Assembly: GCF_020179425.1 (NCBI RefSeq)
Contig: NZ_JAILYM010000002.1
Span: 1 to 64,000 of the forward strand
Reading direction: 5' to 3'
DNA: 64,000 nucleotides
Source of the DNA: Novosphingobium percolationis
GTDB lineage: Bacteria > Pseudomonadota > Alphaproteobacteria > Sphingomonadales > Sphingomonadaceae
Shown here: one piece after another, positions 7,940-17,348 of the stretch
How the letters are laid out: each line of letters begins with the position of its first letter
Numbering within the stretch: the stretch's first letter is position 1
Made by a program: the position numbers and the translations under genes
Notes under the pieces: model-generated
Told to the model about the DNA's origin: nothing
Seen by the model: the letters and a program-made list of their open reading frames with translations, nothing else
Databases searched by the model: none

Positions 7940-10456
7940 TCAGAACTTCATGCTGCCTTCCACGCCGATCAGGCGGCGCGTGCCCGGCGTGATGAACGAG
8001 CCGCCGAATTCGACCGCGGTGATCACCTCGTTGAGGTACTGCTTGTCGAACAGGTTGTTGGCGAAGACTGACAGGCTGTAGCGATCGGTCTGCAGCCCGG
8101 CGCGCAGGTTGACCACGCCGAACGCCTTGCGGTGCGCGACGTCATACTTGCCATCGCCGACGAACGCCGGAAGGCCCTTGCCGTCATTGAGCTGCGAGAT
8201 CGGGAGAAGTCCCGAGAACAGCGTCGGGATCGACTGGTCCTGCACGGTGTGGAACCAGGTCGGCCCGGTCAGGCGGTAATCGGCGCGGGTGAAGAAGCGC
8301 AGCGAATCGTTGATCGGCTGCTCGATCTCCATGCCGGCGTTGAGCGTATAGTCGGCGGTGTAGGGCGACTTGTTGCCCACGGTGTAGGGGCGCGAGGAGT
8401 TCTTCTTGATCTCGCTGTCGGTGTAGTTGAACGAACCGAACAGCTTGAAGCCCTTGGCGGGCTTGACCGTGACGCTGGCCTCGATACCCTTGAGGTCCAC
8501 CTTGTCGATGTTCGAAACCACGCGCAGCAGGCCGAAGCTGCCGACGAAGAATTCGAAGAACTGCATATTGTGGACCTGCGTGTAGTAGCCCGCGAGGTCG
8601 AAGGTCAGCTTGCCATCGAGCAGGCTGCCCTTGAAGCCTGCTTCCCACGCGCTCGACCATTCCTTCTTGTACTGGTCGTTCACGGTCACGTCGGCGCCGA
8701 AGAAGTTGACGAAGTTGTCCTTGATGATCTGGGCCGACCCCTGGTTGTTGAACCCGCCGGATTTGAAGCCGATGCCCCAGTTGGCATAGAGGTTGAGGTC
8801 GCCGGTCGGCTTGTAGCTGAGCGTGACCTTGGGTTCGAACTGTTCGAAGCGGGCGTGCTTGTCCTTCAATGCTCCGAAGGCCTGCCCCGGGTTGATCGGA
8901 CCGCCCGTGAAGGGGTCGAGCGCCGTGGGGACGAGCGAGGACGACTTGCGGTCCTCGATGTCATAGCGCAGCGCAAGGCCTGCGTTGAACTGGTCGTTGG
9001 GCTTCCATTCGACCGAACCGAAGCCCGCATAAACGTTGGTGTTGAAGCGGTCGGCCAGCAGCAGCGTGGTCGGGTTGGTCGAATCCGGCGCGTTGTAGAG
9101 CTGCTTGATCACGCCGTTGCCGGTGTCCGCGCCAAGGCTGACGCCGACGGTGCGCTTGATGTGCAGGTAATACGCGCCGAGCTGCCAGTTGATCGTGCCC
9201 GCATCTCCGATCAGGCGCCATTCGGTGCTGAAGTCCTGCTGCTTGCGTACCTGGTACTGCGTGCCGTCGCAGGTGGTCGGGCTGTAAGGGCCGAAGGTCG
9301 AGCCGGTGGCCGGCGCGAAGATGAACGGCACCGGGATCTGGCCGATGAAGCCCGGCGCGTTGACGGGATAGCCCGTCAGGTCGGCCGTGCTGGTGAAGCA
9401 GGCATCCACGGCCCCTTGCGCACGCGGATCCTTGGCGCTCAGGAAGCGTCCGAAATCGGCCGACGTCCCGTCCGCGACAAGGTCCTGATTTACGTTCGAA
9501 TAGAGGCCCCACGCGACGAGCTTGATGCTGTCGGACAGCTGCTGGTCGAGCTTGAGCGAGACGTCGAAGCTGGTCTGGTCGTTGGTCGCGCGGATGTTGT
9601 TGTAGAAGTGGAACGGATGCTTGTTCACGTCCTCGTAGAACGCGCCGCCGAAGTTGGGCAGGTGGAACGAGGCGTTGAATGGCAGCGAAGCGCCGTGGAA
9701 CTCGGCATAGCGGGCCTTGAGATCGAGCTGCGTTGCGGTGCCCTGACCGACCATGACGCGGCCATCGAGTGCCCAGTTTTCCTTGTCGTCGACGGTCTTC
9801 TTGCCAGTGAAGTCGTTCTTGTAGAAGCCGTCCGTGCTCGAATAGTAGCCCGAAAGCACGAAGCCCGCGCCCGGTGCGATGGGCCCCGCGACATGGGCGG
9901 TAGCTTCCCAGGTATTGTAGTCGGCATAGGACACCTTGGCCCCGCCGGTAAAGGTTTCGGTGGGCTTCAGCGTCTGCTCCACGATCGCGCCTGCCGCTGC
10001 GTTGCGGCCATAGAGCGCGCCCTGCGGGCCTTTCAGCATTTCGACCTGGCGAAGCGTGCCCTGCGGCTGGTTGAGCTGGGCGGTGTTGGTCTTGAGAATG
10101 CCGTCGACCACCAGCGCGACCGAGCTTTCGGCGTCACGCGCGCCGTTGATGCCGCGGATGTTGATCTGGGTATCGCCCGCCTCGGCCGTGCCGGTCACGA
10201 TGGTGACGCCCGGCGTCAGCTTGACGAAGTCTTCTGCCTTGACCGCGCCGGTGCGTTCGAGCGCGGCAGCAGTGATCACTGCAACTGAGGCGGGTACGTC
10301 CTGAAGGCGTTCGTTCTGGCGGCGGGCGGTGACAATGATGCCACCATCATCGTTGGCGGCGGCGTTCGCTTGCGGCGCTTCCTGCGCCAAGGCAGGCGTG
10401 GCGGCGCCGGCAAGCGCGCAAGCCGTGGTGAACAAAAGCCGATGGGAAAGACGCAT
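7940..10456 (-). CDS. TonB-dependent outer-membrane receptor
   Basis: The 838-aa product is a TonB-dependent transporter of the sphingomonad class thought to import organic substrates as well as siderophores. ATG 10456 is chosen because GGGAGG lies 6 bases upstream. The signal peptide ends at PALAQ (about residue 25). It is followed by a TonB-box-like GGIIVTARR and a plug domain with QDVPASVAVI, MLKGPQGALYGRN and related receptor-plug signatures. The rest is a beta-barrel ending in a terminal Phe (EGSMKF). The gene is divergent from the GntR gene at 10605, with a TTGTATACAA palindrome between them, so control by that GntR protein is likely. The substrate is unknown. Confidence 0.95.
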   Translation of the reverse strand: MRLSHRLLFTTACALAGAATPALAQEAPQANAAANDDGGIIVTARRQNERLQDVPASVAVITAAALERTGAVKAEDFVKLTPGVTIVTGTAEAGDTQINIRGINGARDAESSVALVVDGILKTNTAQLNQPQGTLRQVEMLKGPQGALYGRNAAAGAIVEQTLKPTETFTGGAKVSYADYNTWEATAHVAGPIAPGAGFVLSGYYSSTDGFYKNDFTGKKTVDDKENWALDGRVMVGQGTATQLDLKARYAEFHGASLPFNASFHLPNFGGAFYEDVNKHPFHFYNNIRATNDQTSFDVSLKLDQQLSDSIKLVAWGLYSNVNQDLVADGTSADFGRFLSAKDPRAQGAVDACFTSTADLTGYPVNAPGFIGQIPVPFIFAPATGSTFGPYSPTTCDGTQYQVRKQQDFSTEWRLIGDAGTINWQLGAYYLHIKRTVGVSLGADTGNGVIKQLYNAPDSTNPTTLLLADRFNTNVYAGFGSVEWKPNDQFNAGLALRYDIEDRKSSSLVPTALDPFTGGPINPGQAFGALKDKHARFEQFEPKVTLSYKPTGDLNLYANWGIGFKSGGFNNQGSAQIIKDNFVNFFGADVTVNDQYKKEWSSAWEAGFKGSLLDGKLTFDLAGYYTQVHNMQFFEFFVGSFGLLRVVSNIDKVDLKGIEASVTVKPAKGFKLFGSFNYTDSEIKKNSSRPYTVGNKSPYTADYTLNAGMEIEQPINDSLRFFTRADYRLTGPTWFHTVQDQSIPTLFSGLLPISQLNDGKGLPAFVGDGKYDVAHRKAFGVVNLRAGLQTDRYSLSVFANNLFDKQYLNEVITAVEFGGSFITPGTRRLIGVEGSMKF

Positions 10457-10562
10457 AGAAACCTCCCTGTATGGCGGGCGGCCATCCCGGGCCGTCCGTT
10501 GCATCGATGCGCGCCTTTTTTATGCCCCCATGGCTTGACGCGGCTTGATGAGATCGAATGCT

Positions 10563-10575
10563 ATTGTATACAAAT
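10563..10575. promoter_or_regulatory. Palindromic GntR-type operator
   Basis: ATTGTATACAAAT, with core TTGTATACAA at 10564-10573, lies 30 bases before the GntR start and between two divergent genes. FCD-type GntR proteins commonly bind short palindromes of this kind (TNGTATACNA). A near copy lies at the downstream HMG-CoA-lyase start. Confidence 0.6.
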
Positions 10576-10604
10576 GTCCGAGGTCAAGTTCTTTGGAGTG
10601 AAAC

Positions 10605-11282
10605 GTGTCCCGCGCTTCCGACCGTGCCTACGAGGCGATCCGCAGCATGATCCTGTCGGGCGAACTGCCCGCCGGGGCCCAGCTTGCGGAAGAGGCGCTG
10701 GCGGAACGGTGCGGCGTGTCGCGCACCCCTGTGCGCGAGGCGCTGCGGCGGCTGGAATCCGATCTTCTGGTCACGCGCACCGATACCCAGCGCAGCTTCG
10801 TGGCGGACTGGTCGATCGACGACGTGGCCGATGCCTTCGAACTGCGCGCTATGCTGGAAGGCAAGGCGGCGCGGCGCGCGGCCGAGCGGATGACCGATGC
10901 GGCGCTGGATCGGATTCGCGGTGCGAATCGCCGGATTGCAGAAGCGGTGGGCAGGCCTGTCGCCGACGTCGTCGGCTTTCTCGAAGGCAATCGGGATTTT
11001 CACGCGGTGATTCTCGAAGTGGCAGGGTCGCGACGGCTGGCGGCCTTGCTCTCGACGCTGATCGAGCAGCCCGTCGTGTGGCGCACGGCGCACCAGTACG
11101 GGCGCGAGGCGTTACGCCGCTCGCACGGCGAGCATGAAGAGCTGATTGCCGCCTTCGCACGCCGCGACGGGGCATGGGCCGAGGCGATCATGACTGGCCA
11201 TATCCTGCGCGCCTATCACGCCTATGCCGACGCTCATCGTGGGCTGGCAGAGCAAGGCCTGGTCCGAGAGGCTGCTGAGTAA
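10605..11282 (+). CDS. GntR/FCD-type transcriptional regulator
   Basis: The 225-aa product matches the usual length of FadR-subfamily regulators. Residues about 5-70 form the GntR winged helix, with CGVSRTPVREALRRLE as the recognition-helix signature. Residues about 80-215 form an all-helical FCD effector domain; the RDFH motif and later His residues are expected metal or ligand positions. The start is GTG at 10605. Its stop codon overlaps the ATG of the HMG-CoA-lyase-like gene, so the regulator heads the catabolic operon. Ligands of this family are often pathway acids or CoA esters. Autoregulation through the palindrome at 10563 is likely inference. Confidence 0.93.
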   Translation: MSRASDRAYEAIRSMILSGELPAGAQLAEEALAERCGVSRTPVREALRRLESDLLVTRTDTQRSFVADWSIDDVADAFELRAMLEGKAARRAAERMTDAALDRIRGANRRIAEAVGRPVADVVGFLEGNRDFHAVILEVAGSRRLAALLSTLIEQPVVWRTAHQYGREALRRSHGEHEELIAAFARRDGAWAEAIMTGHILRAYHAYADAHRGLAEQGLVREAAE

Positions 11283-12190
11283 TGTATACAGAATCCATTG
11301 AAATGGTCGAGGTTGCCCCTCGGGACGGCTTGCAGAACGAGAAGTCGCTGATCTCCACAGCTGACAAGATCGCGCTGGTCGAGCGCGCGATCGCTGCGGG
11401 GGCGCGGCGGATCGAGGTGACGAGCTTCGTCAACCCCAAGGCGGTACCGCAGATGGCCGACGCCGAAGCCGTCTGCGAAGGCCTGCCGTCGCGCGACGAC
11501 GTGACCTACATCGGCCTTGTCATGAACGCGCGCGGCGCGGCGCGCGCGCTGGCGACGGGGCGGATCGACCAATTGGGCGCTGTCTCTGTGGCGACGGACA
11601 CCTTCGCCATGGCCAATCAAGGCCAGACCAGCGACGGTTCGGTCGAAGCCGCCAAAGAGATCATCGCGATGGCGCGCGAGGCCGGAAAGACCGGGCAGGT
11701 GACCATCGCCGCATCGTTCGGTTGTCCGTTCGAAGGCGAAGTGGCGCAGGAACGCGTGGTGGCCATGGCTGTCGCACTGGCAGAGGCCGGACCAGTCGAG
11801 ATCGGCCTTGCCGACACCATCGGCGTTGGCAACCCGGCGCATGTCACCGCACTGGTGGGAAAGGTGCGCGCCGCCGTGCCGCACATCCCGGTGCGCGTCC
11901 ATTTCCACAACACCCGTGGCACGGGCCTCGCCAATGTGTGGGCAGCGGTGCTGTCCGGCGCCGCGACGGTCGATGCGGCGATCGGCGGGCTGGGCGGCTG
12001 CCCCTTCGCGCCGGGCGCGGCGGGCAATGTCTCGACCGAGGACGTGGTTTACATGCTCGAGCGTGCCGGGGTGCGCACGGGCCTTGATCTATCGGCGCTC
12101 GTCGCAGCCAATCACTGGCTGGGCGAGGTGATGCAGCGTTCCCTGCCGGGCATGGTGGCCAAGGCGCCGTCGTTTCCGAAGCAGGCATAA
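11282..12190 (+). CDS. Hydroxymethylglutaryl-CoA lyase family protein
   Basis: The 302-aa product is a TIM-barrel lyase of the HMG-CoA lyase group (retro-Claisen cleavage of a 3-hydroxyacyl-CoA to a ketone or keto acid plus acetyl-CoA). Visible hallmarks are VAPRDGLQNE near the N-terminus (Arg and Asp of the active site), GLADTIGVGNP, VHFHNTRGTG (metal-binding HxH) and the Cys loop GGLGGCPFAPGAAGN. The length matches bacterial MvaB-type enzymes. Pairing with a CaiB CoA transferase suggests that an acid is first activated by CoA transfer and then cleaved. True HMG-CoA is one candidate substrate; citramalyl-CoA-like substrates are alternatives. Confidence 0.92.
   Translation: MYTESIEMVEVAPRDGLQNEKSLISTADKIALVERAIAAGARRIEVTSFVNPKAVPQMADAEAVCEGLPSRDDVTYIGLVMNARGAARALATGRIDQLGAVSVATDTFAMANQGQTSDGSVEAAKEIIAMAREAGKTGQVTIAASFGCPFEGEVAQERVVAMAVALAEAGPVEIGLADTIGVGNPAHVTALVGKVRAAVPHIPVRVHFHNTRGTGLANVWAAVLSGAATVDAAIGGLGGCPFAPGAAGNVSTEDVVYMLERAGVRTGLDLSALVAANHWLGEVMQRSLPGMVAKAPSFPKQA
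11283..11290. promoter_or_regulatory. Second TGTATACA element over the lyase start codon
   Basis: TGTATACA here matches the core of the upstream operator, and the surrounding 13 bases agree at 10 positions. It overlaps the start codon of the lyase gene and could be an internal operator or roadblock. Chance cannot be excluded because Met-Tyr-Thr codons generate it. Confidence 0.3.
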
Positions 12191-12207
12191 GGAAGGGTCA
12201 GCAGTTC

Positions 12208-14256
12208 ATGGGTTACCGGCTTGGCGTGGACGTTGGCGGCACGTTCACCGATCTTCTGCTGTTCGATGCCGATACGGGCGCGTTCTGGCGGCACAAGACG
12301 CCGTCCACCCCGCACGACAGTTCCGAGGGCATTCTCAATGGCGTCACCGCGATCTGCGCGAAGGCGGGGATCGGCACGGGCGCGATCGACTATTTCCTGC
12401 ACGGCACCACCGTTGCCACCAACGCGGTGCTGGAGGGCAAGGGCGCCAAGGTCGGCCTTGTCACAACCGAAGGCTACCGCGACATCATGCAGATTGCGCG
12501 CAGCTTCGTGCCCGGGGGGCTCGCCGCGTGGATCATCTGGCCCAAGCCGCAACCGCTCGCCGCGCTCGAGGATACCGTCACGGTCAAGGGGCGCATGAAT
12601 GCCGAAGGCCAGGAAGTGCGCCCGCTCGATGAAGCTGACGTGCGTTTCCAGCTGGGGCGGCTGAAGGACAACGGCGTCGAAGCGGTCACCGTCAGCCTTA
12701 TCAACGCTTATGCCAACGGCGCGCACGAGGCGCGGATCGGCGAACTGGTGGCCGAAGTGCTGCCCGGCGTGCCGGTTTCGCTCAGCCACGAAGTGCTGCC
12801 CGAAATGCAGGAATACGAACGCACGCTGACCACCGTCGCCAATGCCTCGGTGCGCCCCGTGGTGGGCAAGTACGTGTCCAACTTGCGCAACCGGCTGGCC
12901 AGTGAAGGCATGACCGGCAAGCTTTCGCTGCTACGCTCAGACGGCGGGCTGATGAGCGCGCAGAAGGCCGAGGAGCATCCGGTCAACATCCTGATGTCCG
13001 GGCCTGCGGGCGGCGTCACCGGCGCGATCTGGGTGGGCCGCAATGCAGGCATCAAGAATATCCTCACGCTCGACGTCGGGGGCACCAGCACCGACGTCGC
13101 GCTGATCGAAAACCTCGAACCGCGCCGCCAGCGTACTACCGAGGTCGGCCATCTTTCCGTCCGCGCCTCGGCGCTTGACGTGAAGACGGTTGGCGCGGGC
13201 GGCGGCTCGATCGCTTATGTTCCTGAGCTGACAAGAGCCCTTCGGGTCGGGCCGCAGAGCGCAGGAGCGGTGCCGGGGCCGGTCGCCTATGGAAAAGGCG
13301 GCACGGCCCCCACCGTCACCGACGCCAATGTCGTTCTGGGATACCTGCCGGAGAACCTGCTGGGTGGCACCTTCAAGCTCGATCGCGAAGGTGCCAAGGC
13401 GGCGGTGCAGACCGTGGCCGATGCGCTGGGCATCGACCTGATGGCCGCCGCGCGCGGGATCATCGATATCGTCAACGAAAACATGTTCGGCGCGCTGCGC
13501 ATGATCTCGGTGCAGCAGGGCTACGACCCGCGCGATTTTGCGCTGATGGGCTTTGGTGGGGCGGGGCCGCTCCATGTCAACGCCGTGGCACGGCTGATGG
13601 GGAGCTGGCCTGCCATCTCGCCGGTCAGTCCCGGCGTGCTGTGCGCACTGGGCGATGCAACGACGCGCATGCGCACCGAGACGGCGCGGTCGTGGTCGCG
13701 GCTCGCGCGCGATACCAGCCCGGCGGACCTCGTTGCCGTGCTCGATGAAATGGCAACGCAAGTGCGCGGCGAACTGCTGAGCGACGGGGTGCCCGAAGCC
13801 GAGATCGAGACCGCCTTCGAAGTGGACGTGCGCTATGCCGGGCAGGCCTTCGAAGTACCGCTGACGATCAGCGCGGCCGTGCTCGAAAGCGACGGGATCG
13901 CCGGCGTGCTGGCGCGCTTCGATGCCGAGCACAAGCGGCTGTTCACCTTCAACATGGATACCCCGCACGAGATCGTGAACTTGCGCGCCGTGGCGCTGGG
14001 CCGCGCGCTCGACCTGCCCGCGGCGGAACTGGAGAAGGGCGACGGCAACCCCTTGGCCGCCAAGGTGCGCGACCACTTGCTGTGGATGGAGGGGCGCGAA
14101 CAGGCGGCTGTAATCTATGACCGCGCGAAGCTGCGCGCCGGAGACGTGATCCCCGGCCCCGCGATCGTCTGCGAAATGGATTCGACCACCCTGATCGAGA
14201 GCGGCTGCATCGCCACCGTCGACCATGTCGGCAACATCCTCATCACTCTGGCCTGA
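12208..14256 (+). CDS. hyuA: Hydantoinase/oxoprolinase family protein, subunit A
   Basis: The 682-aa product is the ATP-binding subunit of the N-methylhydantoinase / acetone carboxylase / 5-oxoprolinase superfamily. It opens with GVDVGGTFTD, the actin-like phosphate-binding loop. LTLDVGGTSTDVALIE around residue 290 is the second nucleotide motif, and FGGAGPLH around 455 is a family signature. GGAAGG precedes ATG 12208. The neighbouring gene encodes subunit B, as expected. Family members use ATP to hydrolyse cyclic amides or to carboxylate ketones. The amidase-like gene three positions downstream favours an N-carbamoyl or cyclic-imide route, but carboxylase activity is not excluded. Confidence 0.92.
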   Translation: MGYRLGVDVGGTFTDLLLFDADTGAFWRHKTPSTPHDSSEGILNGVTAICAKAGIGTGAIDYFLHGTTVATNAVLEGKGAKVGLVTTEGYRDIMQIARSFVPGGLAAWIIWPKPQPLAALEDTVTVKGRMNAEGQEVRPLDEADVRFQLGRLKDNGVEAVTVSLINAYANGAHEARIGELVAEVLPGVPVSLSHEVLPEMQEYERTLTTVANASVRPVVGKYVSNLRNRLASEGMTGKLSLLRSDGGLMSAQKAEEHPVNILMSGPAGGVTGAIWVGRNAGIKNILTLDVGGTSTDVALIENLEPRRQRTTEVGHLSVRASALDVKTVGAGGGSIAYVPELTRALRVGPQSAGAVPGPVAYGKGGTAPTVTDANVVLGYLPENLLGGTFKLDREGAKAAVQTVADALGIDLMAAARGIIDIVNENMFGALRMISVQQGYDPRDFALMGFGGAGPLHVNAVARLMGSWPAISPVSPGVLCALGDATTRMRTETARSWSRLARDTSPADLVAVLDEMATQVRGELLSDGVPEAEIETAFEVDVRYAGQAFEVPLTISAAVLESDGIAGVLARFDAEHKRLFTFNMDTPHEIVNLRAVALGRALDLPAAELEKGDGNPLAAKVRDHLLWMEGREQAAVIYDRAKLRAGDVIPGPAIVCEMDSTTLIESGCIATVDHVGNILITLA

Positions 14257-14271
14257 CGAAAGGGACGACCC

Positions 14272-16158
14272 ATGCCTGCCACCATCGTCCAGACCAACGA
14301 CACCCCGTTCCAGAAGGTCGCCATCGACCCGGTCACGCTCGACATCATCGAGAACGCGCTGCGCAATGCGCGCGTCGAGATGGACGCCACGCTTGTGCGC
14401 ACCGCGATGTCGCCCGGCATCCGCGAACAGGGGGACGCCTTTCCCCTGATCGCCGATCCTGAAGGCCGCATGATCGTCGGCCAGTTTGGCAGCTTCATCG
14501 GCGGCTTCCTCAAGAACTTCGACGGCACGCTCGAGGACGGGGACATGATCTTCCTGTCCGATCCCTATTCGGTAGATGGCGCGATCAGCCATTCGAACGA
14601 CTGGCTGGTGCTGCTGCCGGTGTTCAAGGACGGGCGGCTGATCGCCTATACCTCGATGTTCGGGCACCAGAGCGATATCGGCGGCAAGGTCGTCGGCTCG
14701 ATGCCGATCAACGCGCGCTCGATCTATGAAGAAGGTGTGCGCATTCCCCCGGTGAAGATCTGGAGACGCGGGGAATACAACGAAGATCTGATGAAGCTGG
14801 TGATGCACCAGACGCGCAAGCCCGACTGGTGCGCGGCGGACCTCAACGCCCTGATCGCTTCGTGCCGGGTTGCCGCGCGGCGGGTGATCGAGATGGCCAA
14901 TCGCTTTGGCGATGATGTGTATGTCTCGGCCACGCAGGAATTGCTGGCGCGCAACCACCGGGCGATGAAAACGCTGCTGGGTCAGGCGATCGGCGAGGAG
15001 CCGGTCAGCTTCGAGGACTACATCTGCGATGATGGCATGGGCTATGGCCCATACAAGATCAAATGCACGATGTGGCGCGAGGGCGAGAAGGTGATTCTCG
15101 ACTTCGACGGCACAGATCCGCAGTCGTCGGCGTCGATCAACTTCTTCCTCAACGAAAACATGTTCAAGATGTTCTTCGGCATCTACATGATCATGGTGTT
15201 CGATCCGCAGATCCTGTTCAATGACGGGTTCTACGACCTGATCGATGTGCGCATTCCCGAAGGATCGCTGCTCAAGCCGAAGTTTCCCGCCGCGCTTTCG
15301 GGGCGCACCCATGCGCTTGGCCGCATCTTCGACATCCTCGGCGGATTGCTGGGGCAGAAGACGCCGGAATTCCTTAATGCCGCGGGGTTCTCCTCGTCGC
15401 CGCACCTGTTCTATTCGGGCAACGATGCGCGCCCCGGCAAGGGCAACCAGTGGTTCCAGTTGTTCCAGATCGGATTCGGCGGCATTCCGGGGCGTCCGCT
15501 GGGCGACGGGCCGGACGGGCACTCGCTGTGGCCGGGCTTTACCAACGTGCCCAACGAGTTCCTTGAACGCTACTTCCCGATGATGATCGAGCGCTACGAG
15601 ACCGAGCCGGATTCCGGCGGGGCGGGGCTGCATCGCGGCGGCAACGGCATTCACATGACCTATCGTTTCCTGTCGCCCGGCACGATCGCCATCCACGACG
15701 ACCGCTGGTTCGTGCCGCCTTGGGGCGTCAACGGCGGCGAACCGGGCCAGCGCGCGCGCAAGCTGCTGGAAAAGGCCGATGGCACGCAGATCGTTGTCGG
15801 CAACAAGGTCGAGGATGTCGAGGTCGAGGCAGGCGACCAGTTGCACTTCGTCACCTGGGGGGGCGGCGGCTGGGGCGATCCGCTGGAGCGTGATCCTGCG
15901 CTGGTCGGCAAGGAGATCGTGCAAGGGCTGGTGACAGCTGAAGGTGCGCGTGCCTATGGCGTCGTTGCCAGCGCGGTGGGTGTCGTGGATGCGGCGGCGA
16001 CCGGGGCGCTTCGGGCGCAACTGCGCGAGCAACGCGGCGCCCTGCCGCTGTTCAACACCGGCCCCGGCATCGCGGCCCTGCGCGCGACCTGTGAAACAGA
16101 TACTGGCCTTGCCGCGCCGATTCAACCTGAATGGCCGCATCTGGAAGCGGCGGAGTGA
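14272..16158 (+). CDS. hyuB: Hydantoinase family protein, subunit B
   Basis: The 628-aa product is a HyuB-type subunit. Family motifs include a start with VDPVTLDIIENALRNA, then FLSDPYSVDGAISHSNDW around residues 95-110, with metal-ligand-type Asp and His residues, and HRGGNGI near 460. It lies 15 bases after hyuA and shares its operon. With subunit A it should form the ATP-dependent ring-opening or carboxylating complex. The length is within the family range. The C-terminal 60 residues are variable. The exact substrate cannot be told from sequence. Confidence 0.92.
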   Translation: MPATIVQTNDTPFQKVAIDPVTLDIIENALRNARVEMDATLVRTAMSPGIREQGDAFPLIADPEGRMIVGQFGSFIGGFLKNFDGTLEDGDMIFLSDPYSVDGAISHSNDWLVLLPVFKDGRLIAYTSMFGHQSDIGGKVVGSMPINARSIYEEGVRIPPVKIWRRGEYNEDLMKLVMHQTRKPDWCAADLNALIASCRVAARRVIEMANRFGDDVYVSATQELLARNHRAMKTLLGQAIGEEPVSFEDYICDDGMGYGPYKIKCTMWREGEKVILDFDGTDPQSSASINFFLNENMFKMFFGIYMIMVFDPQILFNDGFYDLIDVRIPEGSLLKPKFPAALSGRTHALGRIFDILGGLLGQKTPEFLNAAGFSSSPHLFYSGNDARPGKGNQWFQLFQIGFGGIPGRPLGDGPDGHSLWPGFTNVPNEFLERYFPMMIERYETEPDSGGAGLHRGGNGIHMTYRFLSPGTIAIHDDRWFVPPWGVNGGEPGQRARKLLEKADGTQIVVGNKVEDVEVEAGDQLHFVTWGGGGWGDPLERDPALVGKEIVQGLVTAEGARAYGVVASAVGVVDAAATGALRAQLREQRGALPLFNTGPGIAALRATCETDTGLAAPIQPEWPHLEAAE

Positions 16159-16160
16159 CC

Positions 16161-17348
16161 ATGAATAACGGAGCATTGAAGGACATCCGCGTCGTCGAAA
16201 TGGGCCAGTTGCTGGCAGGCCCGTTCTGCGGCCAGTTGCTGGGCGATATGGGTGCGGACGTCATCAAGGTCGAGCCTCCGGTGACTGGCGACCCTATGCG
16301 CGAATGGGGCCAGGGCGCCGAAAAGGTGCAGTGGGAAGTGATCGCGCGCAACAAGCGTTCGGTCAGCGCCAACTTGCGCGTGGCCGAAGGGCAGGCGTTG
16401 GTGAAGCGACTCATCGCCCATGCCGACGTGCTGGTTGAGAACTTCAAGCCGGGCACGCTGGAGAAGTGGGGCCTTGGCCCGGATGTGCTGCTGGCCGAAT
16501 TTCCGCATCTGATCATCGCGCGCATGTCGGGCTATGGCCAGACCGGCCCCTATTCCGACCGCGCCGGCTTTGGCGGGATCGGCGAGGCGATGGGGGGATG
16601 GCGTTACATCGTGGGTGAACCCGACCGCCCGCCGAGCCGCATGGGCGTGTCCATCGGCGATACCCTGACCGCGACTTACGGCTGCATGGGCGTGCTTGCC
16701 GCGCTCCACGTCAAGGAAAAGACCGGCAAGGGGCAGGTGATCGACACCGCGCTCTACGAAAGCGTGCTGCAGGTCATGGAGGGGCTGGTCCCCGAATACG
16801 ACCGCATGGGGCTGATCCGCGAGCGCTCGGGCTCGATCCTGAAAGGCATCGCGCCGTCGAACGTCTATTCGTGCAGCGACGGCGAGTTCATGATCGGGGC
16901 CAACAAGGACTCGCTATGGAAGCGTCTCGCGGTGGCCATGGACCGCGAGGAGCTGGGCGATGATCCGCGCTATGCCACGCACCTCGCACGGGGCGAGAAT
17001 CAGGACGAACTCGACGCACTGATCAACGACTGGACCAGGACGTTGACCATGGACGAGGTCGACGCGCTGATGATCGAGCATTCGATCCCGGCAGGCCGCG
17101 TCTATCGCGCGCCCGACATGCTGGCCGACCCGCACTTCCAGGCGCGCGAAGCGATCATCGAGGTCGAGACCGAACGCTTCGGCCCGCTCAAGATGCAGTC
17201 GAGCTTCCCCAAGTTCTCGGCCACGCCCAGCAGCGTGCGCCGTCCCGCGCCTTCGGTGGTCGGGCAGCACAACGCCGAAGTGTATGGCGAACTGCTGGGC
17301 CTTGGCGCGGACGAACTGGCGGCGCTCACGGAAAAGGGCGTGATCTGA
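16161..17348 (+). CDS. CaiB/BaiF-type (class III) CoA transferase
   Basis: The product is 395 aa from ATG 16161, two bases after the hyuB stop and just after CGGAG. The N-terminus has VVEMGQLLAGPFCGQLLGDM and GADVIKVEPP, typical of class III CoA transferases. GQVIDTALYES near residue 195 carries the catalytic Asp that forms an acyl anhydride. Such enzymes move CoA between acids, for example succinyl-CoA to a dicarboxylate. Next to an HMG-CoA-lyase-like enzyme, a role in activating the ring-opened acid for lyase cleavage is a sensible inference. The stop overlaps the next ATG. Confidence 0.93.
   Translation: MNNGALKDIRVVEMGQLLAGPFCGQLLGDMGADVIKVEPPVTGDPMREWGQGAEKVQWEVIARNKRSVSANLRVAEGQALVKRLIAHADVLVENFKPGTLEKWGLGPDVLLAEFPHLIIARMSGYGQTGPYSDRAGFGGIGEAMGGWRYIVGEPDRPPSRMGVSIGDTLTATYGCMGVLAALHVKEKTGKGQVIDTALYESVLQVMEGLVPEYDRMGLIRERSGSILKGIAPSNVYSCSDGEFMIGANKDSLWKRLAVAMDREELGDDPRYATHLARGENQDELDALINDWTRTLTMDEVDALMIEHSIPAGRVYRAPDMLADPHFQAREAIIEVETERFGPLKMQSSFPKFSATPSSVRRPAPSVVGQHNAEVYGELLGLGADELAALTEKGVI

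Noticed and set aside
12937..16176. Long minus-strand open frame across hyuA and hyuB
   Set aside because: It spans two clear family genes on the other strand and reads as low-complexity Arg/His-rich sequence.
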